NCBI GenBank assembly: GCA_916610825.1
Contig: OU744451.1
Location: forward strand, 13,623,405-13,687,404
From: Haliclystus octoradiatus
Taxonomy: Eukaryota > Cnidaria > Staurozoa > Stauromedusae > Haliclystidae
Length of the DNA stretch: 64,000 bases
Direction: 5' to 3'
In this document: one piece after another, positions 1-9,500 of the stretch
How the letters are laid out: each line of letters starts with the position of its first letter
Position numbering within the stretch: position 1 is the first letter of the stretch
Position numbers and translations under genes: made by a program
The notes under the pieces: generated by a model
Database searches by the model: none
Told to the model about the DNA's origin: nothing
Seen by the model: the letters and a program-made list of their open reading frames with translations, nothing else

Positions 1-789
1 AAGACTGTAGAGTCAGTATGAGAGAGACAAAAAATGAGAACGCTTCTTCTTTACATAAATATGAATGTAGTTCCTTCCTCAATCACTGTCTTCGTGTGAC
101 TCTCTTAACTCTCATTTACAACATCTCTTTTTTACTATGGTTTATTAGCAGCTACTTACAATAATAACGACAACAATATCTTACAGAAACCACACTCGTT
201 CAGCCACTCCATCACATACACGACATCAGATATCAACTCTTTATATAACATCAAGACAACATATATATTAAAACATACAATAGCAATGATTAGTAACCAC
301 ACTGAAGCCGAGCTAAGCAGTGCAAATCTTATCTTGTGTATGAAATTATTAATGAGCATAATTAAAGTTGAGCTTGAAAAAGTGATTCATCATAGTTTCC
401 TTCCCAATCAAAGATTAAAAATCCGGATATCTTGGCAAGCTGGATATATGACAAATAAATTGACTATCGCTATTGCATATTAGGCACATTATATATGTAT
501 ATCCTTTGGGATTGCCTTTGAGATAATATATGTTACAAATTGAAATTTCTATATTTCAGCCAGAGGATATGTTTAATTCTCGTGTAATTGATTATTATTT
601 CTGAAAATACGATAATCCAAAACATCGTTAACATAAATAAATGCAATGCTTTAACCATTTACAGTCCTTTTCTACTCCTCCTAATGTACTTAATGAAGAG
701 CCTGGGAGTTAGTAGAGAGATGACGTTCACAAATTCTGGAAGGTGACTACGTGATGATCGCTACATAGACGATTGCGTAACAGAGCACT
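1..789. other. No gene recognised; AT-rich sequence
   Basis: Only short open frames without recognisable domains or paired splice sites are seen. There is no clear repeat structure until the TTGCGAAGAA minisatellite begins near 790. Confidence 0.5.
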
Positions 790-1042
790 ATGTGTCACTA
801 TGAAGAAAATCTTTACGAAGAATAATCGTTGCGAAGAAAATAGAGCTCATGTCGTTGCGAAGAAACTCATTGCGAAGAAACTCATTGCCAAGAATAGTCG
901 TTGCGAAGAAACTCATTGCGAAGAAAATTGAGCTCTCGTCGTTGCGAAGAACAGTCGTTGCGAAGAAAATCATTGCGAAGAATTTTCTTCGCAATGATTT
1001 TCTTCGCAACGACTGTTCTTCGCAACGAGTTTCTTCGCAACG
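790..1042. repeat. Fold-back minisatellite of TTGCGAAGAA units
   Basis: A 14-15-bp unit (variants of TCGTTGCGAAGAA and TCATTGCGAAGAA) is repeated in one direction to about position 982 and then in the opposite direction (TTCTTCGCAA). The innermost arms, 939-982 and 985-1028, are perfect 44-bp inverted repeats separated by two bases, so the DNA or an RNA could form a long hairpin. The small open frames on both strands here are translations of the repeat and not genes. The array ends about 50 bp outside the inverted-repeat element that starts at 1098. Confidence 0.9.
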
Positions 1043-1088
1043 ACATGTCCCCGCAGCAACAATGGTCAGTGCTGGAGTCCGTACTCCG

Positions 1089-1097
1089 CCCGTAGTA
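1089..1097. repeat. Target-site duplication CCCGTAGTA (left copy)
   Basis: Nine bases, CCCGTAGTA, are repeated exactly at 13212-13220, immediately outside the inverted termini of the 1098-13211 element. Confidence 0.8.
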
Positions 1098-1157
1098 GGT
1101 AAACGGAAAATTCAACTCGCGTCAGCTCTATTTAGTATCCAGTCTACTTTTTCAATG
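1098..1157 (+). repeat. Left terminal inverted repeat
   Basis: It pairs with 13152-13211 with near-perfect identity (one T-run length difference near the inner edge). Similarity fades beyond about 60 bp. Confidence 0.85.
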
Positions 1158-1900
1158 CTATACGCGGCTGCGTTTTCTGCGTAAAGCTACTTGGCGTTTT
1201 AGTTGACGTTCATAACTTCATATTGAGGTTTTAATCATGGCGATGGCGGTTTAAACTTTGCAGTTTCCAGACTTTGTAAGAATGAAATTGTTGGAAACAC
1301 AATGTAAAATTGTTTGAAATGATGGAATCAGTACAGCCTCATCTGCAACAAAGTATTTATTTTTATGAAGAAGATATATTTAACTGAGATGAGATGGATA
1401 AGTGAAAATATTCATTCAAGTGAGTTTGTCTGAATTCGAACTGACACGAGTTGACATGAGCCTAGCGCGAGTTGACATTCTTATCTTCGTTATTGGCGTT
1501 GATTTCTTCATATTCTAATTCCCCATTTTGCTTCAATAACAGAATAAGCCATACCTTCAAGTCAGTTAATTAGTTAATTTGTAGGTGGGTAATATTGCGA
1601 AGATGTTTGTCCACATCACACAACAAGCATATTATAATTTTCAAAGGGTTGGGCGAAATTCACAAGCTTTGTAAAGAAAACGTCATCGAAAGAACATGAT
1701 ACATCATCATTTATCCAGAGCCTTCAAGTTTGAATTAATTATTTTTCCAAAGAGCAGAGACATTTGAGCTCAAGTCAATTTTGCTTCTTAAAAAGTCATT
1801 AACAGACATAACTGCCTCGGACTTTGCTGAAATACTCTCGGAAACTAAGTAAATATAACGAAGTGGATAATGTTCCGGCAGCCGGAATCCTGAGTGCTAG

Positions 1901-1931
1901 AGATAATGTTCCGTGCGTCTTCTGCGCATGC
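1901..1931. repeat. Inverted repeat arm (pairs with 2578-2608)
   Basis: AGATAATGTTCCGTG followed by a GCGCATGC-containing end is mirrored at 2578-2608 with a few mismatches. The two arms enclose about 650 bp and may mark a small element nested in the larger one. A second weaker pair (GATAATGTTCCGGCAGCCGG at about 1868 and its partner near 2615) lies outside. No target duplication was resolved. Confidence 0.6.
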
Positions 1932-2608
1932 TTAATGTGCTGTTTGCGTTTCTCTCACATTCATTCAAGATGCAATGGAGATGGACGGTCCCTCGACCAC
2001 GTTAATATCAATTTTGTTCATCAGTTTTATAATAGAATATAAAATAATTTAAAGTGCTAGAGGTTGAAAACACTTTATACGAGGGATTCACGACGCTGGA
2101 TGCCACCGTTCTTCCAAACTTATAGAAAAAGCGAACGAACACGGCTTTGGTTATGAGATTCGGGGTTTTGACTTTTGGTATACGACAAAATCAGAATTGG
2201 TAGGCCGCGTATAGCATCAGTTACAGGAAAAGGAAATGACTAATAAGTAATTGTCCCATGTTATTACAAATTACCATAGTAAAAATGTTTTGAAATATTG
2301 TTAGGCAGCATAAATATTCGCTAAAACCTTTTAAGCGCGCCAAATAAATGTCACGACACTCAAACATTAAAAACGCTGCGCTGGGTTGCATCGCTGAAAA
2401 GCTTCGATAAATCAAACACAGAATAAAATGATTAACGCATAGATATGCTGAATATCGTTTTTCTTAATATTTATTCCAAACAGTCGATCCAATTTACGAT
2501 GTGGGTGAATTTTTTTACAAACTTTTTACGATATAATTTTGGATCGATCGACACAGCCATGTTTACTATCTACATACGCATGCGCAAAGGACTCACGGAA
2601 CATTATCT

Positions 2609-5362
2609 TTTGAAGACAGCTTTCCAGCAGCCGGAAAAATATCCACTGCGTAAATATAATAGTAAAACCAATTTAATATAACACAATATCACACGTTCAA
2701 GGGCCATCCATGAAGTACTCAGAGAGTCAGAGTCAGACTGGACCCTCCCTGTATTCAGCAGTACACTTTCAAATAACCCGCATACCTTCTATGTACGCCA
2801 GGCTACTTGCAAAGATTCCCCCTCTTCTCACTAGTCTCTGCTTTTGTTGTTGTGGTTTGAGCAAGCAAGGCAACAGATTCTTTAAAATTTGCTGATTAAA
2901 TTGCTTGAGATAGATTGTAGAGCTTTTGTTACTCTTCGTGTGCCTCCAGTGCCAAACCTTTTCAGGGACGATTTAAAGATACATCTGTAGGCCTACTGTG
3001 ATGATTGGTACCCCTCCACCTTGTACCCGCAACTGTACGCTTGTTATGTAATTTCCGAGATCTCCAATAACGAAATATCACCAGCAATCGTCTGCAAATT
3101 ATTACTGAAACGTAATTCTGTTGCCCCAAAACATTTCCAGGGAACGCTCTTTCTTCTCAGGGGTGCAATCACCCTTCTCTGCAATCTTGTTTATTGATGA
3201 CCCCTGATTATTTCACATTGAACTTATATCCTACACTATTTACATCCAGAATCGGATAAAAATTGATATTATTTTATGATTCATAAGCCAAACCCCAGCA
3301 GAAAATTCACATTTCTTATTTATGAGAGCAATTACTGGAAGGCTATGATATTTCACAATAAACTAATGCAAGAAGAAGTAGGCCTAATTCATCATTTATG
3401 CTTTTAAATATACCCTCAAAACGTTTTAAACTTGACTCCTGCAACCTATTGTTTCCCGCAAGATGAGATCAGACTTTTCATTAGATATTGAACAACATCA
3501 TATTTTGGTTGTAATCATAGGCTACTTTAAGTTCTTTCAAAAGTTCTGACGGAATTTATAGAGAGAGAGCGCTGGATTTTTTCATGAAATGTATCGTAAA
3601 GTTTTATTGACTTTCCTTCCATGCCAAGTTGTTGCTGTTGCCCAATTTGTTTTTGGTTTCAAGGATTTTTCTTTGCAAAAGTATGTCTTGGAAGCCATTA
3701 TCAGATTGGTATCAATCTTGCAGCATCTTTTACCATGCATTTATAATGTTGTCATTGAGGCGACCATCATCCATTTCAATTAGCTATCAAAAAAGACATA
3801 ACTAAGTTAATGATCTGTACTTTCTACACATCACGCGTCACACATGCCACAAGAAACATAACAGACCAAATGATTAATCCTGTGAGAGATTGTTACAAAT
3901 TCAACTTGATAATGTAGTACCTTCCTTTCATGCATCGATAATCCATGTATGCGATTCATGTTGAATGGATTTCTGATATCTGTAATGCACTTGAGCAAAT
4001 TTACACCTCGCTGGAAAGCTTCAGATTCAGGTCTTCATATCTGCAAATGATAATTGATTGTTTCATTGTTAACATAGTGTTATATTCAAGCTTTCTAGCA
4101 AAATTTGACCTCCCTGTAATCAGCACTACTCAAATGACCCCTGGAGGCTATATGTTGTTTCTACTTATGCTATTTATCCACTCTCAACATCCTTGTTGGG
4201 ACCATTTTTTTATGTAAATTATTCTTGGTTAGTGTGGATAGAATAATGTTGCAAATTTTCGATTTTCAGGAGAGGTCAACTGCGTAGCCTCCAGATGTCG
4301 CTATGGTGTATTCTAGATTATTATGTGTGTCATTAGTTGGGTTTGTTCTAAGTTTATGATATACAACTATTGATTATAAGATTATTGACTTTATAATATT
4401 TGCTGCTTATATTTGATCATTATTAAATGGAGTGTGTCATGTTTCAAATGCATCACTTGGTACAAACTAGCATTCGACTAATATATATTTTTTGTTCATA
4501 TTCACTTGTATTTGAAATAATAGCTAGATATAATATTTGAAATGAAATTCTATGGTAGCCTACAGTTATAAATGTTTGGAGGTCATAGTATTCAAAGTTA
4601 CACTTCTTTATTGCCTTTCAGAAAATTGACATCATTTTTAGATTGTGTTGTTGTTTTGTTTTCCCAATATTTTTCAGGGGCCATTTCAGGATTTTTTCAA
4701 GGGCCGTTCTCATAAAAAATTCCTCAAGTCCCATTAATAGAGAGGCCATTCCATTATTTCCACTTTTAAAAGAATGACGAAAGTGTTCCTTTAGCTCAAT
4801 ATATTGGTTAACTAGATGTTTATGGATTTCATGGGAGCAGGAATTACCATTACAAGTTTGTTATTAAATAAATCTTATGAAGGGTCCTTGACATTTCCTG
4901 TTTAGACAACACACTTTCAAAGGATAATTCAATGAGTACATCAAGTCACATGGTACATTTCTACAACATTGTCATGGCTGCAATAGACAGGTGGCTGCTG
5001 TATGGAGGTGGCAAAAATTGGGAAAATACAAAAAACTTTTTGAGATTCATCCCTTCAAGTAGTCTTCTTACTACTGTATTTCATATTTAATCTGTATGCT
5101 GCAGAGATGGATCTGTATATAACTGACTGCTTACTTACTTTGCAAACTTTGGTTTGGGCTGTGATTCCCCATGCTGGTAGACATGCACCTTCTGATTCAA
5201 AGCTATGTACGGTACGTCATTGTTCTAAACATAATATGAATTTTCAGATCAGATAGTTCTGAGATGTAACAAATTCCTTAATTGAGAGGATTTCTCGCAA
5301 GTAACAAGACATTCCCACAAAGTAGTTTTGTTTGCATTTTTACAATTGTTTAATTGTCATAC
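2609..5362. other. Interior of the inverted-repeat element, no gene recognised
   Basis: The longest open frame here (3945-4217, plus strand) is 90 codons and has no recognisable domain. No catalytic DDE/D pattern or zinc finger was noticed on either strand. The stretch appears to be non-coding interior or decayed coding sequence of the 1098-13211 element. Confidence 0.4.
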
Positions 5363-5637
5363 CTGTTTTCCAAAACCCTTCTAGCAGTATTCCACACTAC
5401 AAAAGTTGTTGTTGTTGCCAAGCTGAAATGCCTGATAAGGTTTTCAGCTGCATCTTGATCTATCGCTGTCCCGCTTGACTCGGTATCTTGTCTTGAAAAC
5501 AGAGATTCCCATGCTGCTTGAGGTATAATACTGGTTTGTTCTATTTGACCAGATTCTATGATGATGGGATTACGTTCCAATTCCAGAGTACTGACTTCAT
5601 CTTCTTCCAATTTCTCAACTGATGCTAGATTACTGGA
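5363..5637 (-). CDS. Possible coding exon inside the inverted-repeat element, unknown product
   Basis: The minus strand is open for about 91 codons between a plausible acceptor (CCAG at 5638) and a good donor (CAG followed by GTATGA at 5362-5357). The peptide is acidic at first (LEEDEVSTLELERN) and ends AENLIRHF...VVWNTARRVLENR. I do not recognise a domain. Its place near the right end of the roughly 5.5-kb element suggests an exon of that element's own gene, but a captured host exon or a chance open frame is equally possible. Confidence 0.3.
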
Positions 5638-5979
5638 CTGGATTGATCCATTTCAAATTGTTAATCAAAATCCATGATCCATGTTAAAACGAACAATAAA
5701 AGAATTGATCTCTTTGATCTAACGACACGTGTGATTTGAATCACATTTCCCGCCAAAAAACATGAATTTCTATGCGTAGGACGTTTGATTTTAAAGTTAC
5801 GACTTTGGTTGGGAACGGGAGAAACAATTCAATTTTTTCGTAATTTACGTTATATATGAAGATATTATTACTGTTATTATTATTACTGAACAGTAAAGGA
5901 ACATCATCTAAACTTTTCGCGAATTTTTTTTGGGATTTTTGTTCTGCAATTCTTCGGCATGTTTATTCAAAATGACTCT

Positions 5980-6063
5980 CAACTCGTGTCAGCCCTAATT
6001 CAACTTGTATCAGCTTCATAAAAACATATCAAAATAACAGACAATTTCATCGCTCTGGATGCA
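5980..6063 (+). repeat. Subterminal direct repeat, copy 1
   Basis: An approximately 84-bp sequence beginning CAACTCGTGTCAGCC and ending CGCTCTGGATGCAT is repeated at 12835-12919. The BEL/Pao element is inserted between the copies; without it they are about 210 bp apart, so they were a subterminal tandem pair in the older element. Confidence 0.85.
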
Positions 6064-6134
6064 TTCTTATAGGGCATAAATGATCCAAACTGGTATAAAA
6101 TGATGCTGTAAGACTTTGATGGGTTTTCTTGGTA

Positions 6135-6139
6135 TATCA
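6135..6139. repeat. TSD TATCA of the BEL/Pao element (left copy)
   Basis: TATCA directly precedes the left LTR and is repeated at 12780-12784 directly after the right LTR. Confidence 0.85.
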
Positions 6140-6506
6140 TGTTTTGCCAATTTTGAAAATCCTTATTCACATATTAATTGACTTCTTATTTGAGTATGAG
6201 GGTTCGAATACGGGGTCGAATACAAACACACGGACGATTCATAAGTTCATAACAATTTATTTCGTAATCATCTCATGTTTCAATATATATAATTTCTAAA
6301 ATGTTGTATGATTTCGTTTCGAATGTAGCTTCTCATACTGAAGTTTCTGAATTAGTCTAGGCTTTTCTAAAGGTATATTTTGCTTACATAATCAAAATTA
6401 TTTTTAAAATATTTCGCAAGCTATAAAAATAACATAATGACGTAAATCAACACAAATAACATGACGTTTATATTAAAAAAATGGCGGATATAAGATTAAT
6501 CGATCA
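6140..6506 (-). repeat. 3' LTR of the BEL/Pao element
   Basis: This 367-bp direct repeat of 12413-12779 starts TGTTTTGCCA and ends ATCGATCA on the plus strand. I found no base difference between the two copies. Confidence 0.92.
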
Positions 6507-6576
6507 CTCCCCCTTAGTGAGAAGTTTAATTTAACAAATTTTGAACGATAGATGAGATCAATCTTTATTCATATAA

Positions 6577-9500
6577 TTATCTTATTCTTTTTATACCAGC
6601 CAGGATTTCTTCTGTACCGTTGATGGCTTTTGCATCTATTTCTTCTTTTGTTGCCAATAGAATAAGCTTTGCAATAGGTCTATCATAACTTCCAGCTTTG
6701 TTTTGAATCTTCACCTTCCTGACAAGTCCATCTGTACCAGGGAACGTTTCAGTTACCATAGCGACTGGCCATATTGCTCTCGGGGTAATTCCATTTAAGT
6801 TGTTCTTTTTTTCCAAAACAATATCTCCAACTTCCAGGTTTCTTCTTTGTGAAAACCACTTATTTCGACATAATAGACGATTTGGCATATTCGATGACCA
6901 ATAATTCCAGAAAATTTGAATACGCTTCTGAATTGATGCCATACGATCTTTTGGATGTATTTTATTTTCATCTTGTGGCTGTGGAAGAGTCAGATGATGT
7001 CCATACAGCAAGGAATTTGGTGTTATAATTTCGTTCATATCAATAGGATCCGCACTTGAGTTTGGCCAAAGTGGTCTTGAATTTATAAGATAAGCTACTT
7101 CAGCAAGAGCAGTCATCCATTCATCAGGCTTTAAAGTGTTGTTATAGCAATCTGCCATGGCGTCCAATGCTTTTCTGACCAAGTTGACAAATGTCTCAAC
7201 AACTCCATTGTGATGGGACGCAGTAGGACAATTCCATAACCATTGGAAACCATTTCCTTTAATTCCGTTTTCTAGCACTTTTATATCCCATTCTTTTACT
7301 AACTTTTCTACTTTTGGAGATGCTCCAATTAAATTTGGTCCATTATCGCTGTACAGTTGTACAGGCTGAATTCCTTTCAAGCTGACGAATCTCCTAAGAG
7401 CCATTAGAAATTTTTCAGTTGAAAGACCTTCCCCACCTTCCTGGTCGTAACAGAACTCAAGGTGTATTGCCCTTGTGACGGTGCATACAAATAAGGCTAC
7501 ATGAGCATCTTTCACAGTTCCACGGTATAGCTTCGTTTTAAGTGGACCAAAGAAGTCGACAGCAGATGACCAGAAGGCAGGTTTGTCACAGTCCAGTCGA
7601 AAACTTGGGAGTTGACCCATCTTTTGTTCCAACAGAGGACGTTTCCTTCTTCTGCAGTATAGACAGTTCTTTCCAATTGTTTTCAATATTCTGTTGACTC
7701 CAATTATCCAGAGTCCTGATTGTTCAATCGCAGATCGTGTTCGGTTGACTCCGCAGTGTCCTGTTTGTTCATGAAATTCTTTCGTAACCATGTTGATGAC
7801 TTTTTTGTGATTAGTATAATGGTCATTTTCTTTGTTCCTTTTACATTTCGGAATGATTATTGGTGCTGCTAAGTCGGGCTTGAAATCTTTAAGGTGTTCT
7901 AATCTTCCACCTAATCTGTAAATTTTGTCTTCGTCATCAATGAAAGGACAGAGTTTCTTGAAATTCTTATCGTCAAAGTTAGTATTTCTTTGCAGAGCTT
8001 GATATATCTTCATTTTACCTCCTTTGTGATCAGTCTTGTTTGATTTTTCTGAAATTTTGTTAATTGCTTCTTCCATTGAGTTGCTATCTGCTGCAATTTG
8101 TAGTATTTGTTTACATTCTTCATCACTCATCTTTGTAATTGTGTTTGCAACCGAGAAGTAAGCATTCACCTTCTTTGCTATACAGGTCTTCTTTTTGCGC
8201 TTTTTTCTTTCAGGTTTTATTTCAGTCAAATCTTTTCTTAGCTCAATTTCTTTAGTGATATTTGCTGTTTCAAATTCTGGAATAATCTTTTCTTGTAAGA
8301 ATTTCGGTCCTTGGTGCCATTGCTCTAAGTCTACATTGTTCGGTTTTGTCAGTGCATCTGCAGCATTCTCTTTAGAAGGAACATAATGGAAATCTTCAAT
8401 CTTGGTTGTTTCTTGAATCTCGTTAATTCTCGCTTCAACAAATGCCTTCATCTGAGGAGTTCTTGATCTAATCCAATGCAATACCACTTTAGAATCAACC
8501 CAGTATGAAATTGTGCTTGGTTTGATCATTAATGCTGAGACAATGTTCTTTACTAGTCGAGACATTACTAGTGTAGCAACTAATTCCGTTCGAGGTATTG
8601 TCCAACCTTTGACTGGTGTTACAAAAGATTTGGCTGCTACAAAGTGTACATTAAATGTGCCATCTTCTCTTTTCTGTCGTAGGTAAACGCATGTGCCAAA
8701 AGCTTTATCTCCGCCGTCGGAAAATGCATGCAGCTCAGGCAATTCGGTGTTGTTTTCTTCAGTGATGCAGCGCTCAATTTTGGTTGACAGCTTTCCTTCT
8801 AATTGTTTGAATCTATCCACCCAGTCATCAGCATCTTCTCCCACTATGGCTGTGTCCCAATCATATTTTTTTCTCCACAGTTGTTGTAAAGGAATTCTCA
8901 AGTTTACCAATGCTGGTGACAGAATTCCGAGAGGGTCCCAAACTTTGGCTATCATGCTTAAAATGATTCTTTTTGACAGTTTATGTTCTTGGGTCTTTGA
9001 AGATGCATCAATTTCAATCTTTGGTAGTTTTTTCAATTTCAGTGAGATTGTATCTATGTCTTTCTCCCAGTAGTGACCCAAAATGGTTGTATCACGATTT
9101 TCTGATAGGTTATTACTGTCTTCAATCTTCTTGTTCATTTTTTCTTCTAATTCAATGGAATTGGAATGCCATTTCTTTATTTCAAACTTTGCTTTTGATA
9201 ACAGTTGAGTTGTTTCTTTGATGACTTGTTCTGCTTCTCTAGGTTGATTTCTGGAGCTGGCAACATCGTCCATATAGATGTGATTCTTTACGATGCTTGA
9301 TCCAATTGGATAGTCCTTTCCAAATTTTGTTGCCAAATAGTGAAGACTTTCCTGTGACAAATCAGGACTTGGAGGGTCACCAAAAACAAGTCTTTGCCAT
9401 TCATAAGCAGTTGGGTTTTCATTTCCTTCTTCAATCCATAGGAATCGATGATACTTTCGATCTTCTTCAGAAATGCTGATCATATTGAACATTTTTCTTA

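Noticed and set aside
788-1184. Overlapping open frames rich in LRRN/FLRND on both strands
   Set aside because: They are six-frame readings of the fold-back minisatellite, with no gene features.
3945-4217. 90-codon plus-strand hydrophobic frame
   Set aside because: No start context, domain or splice support; AT-rich chance frame in the interior of the DNA element.
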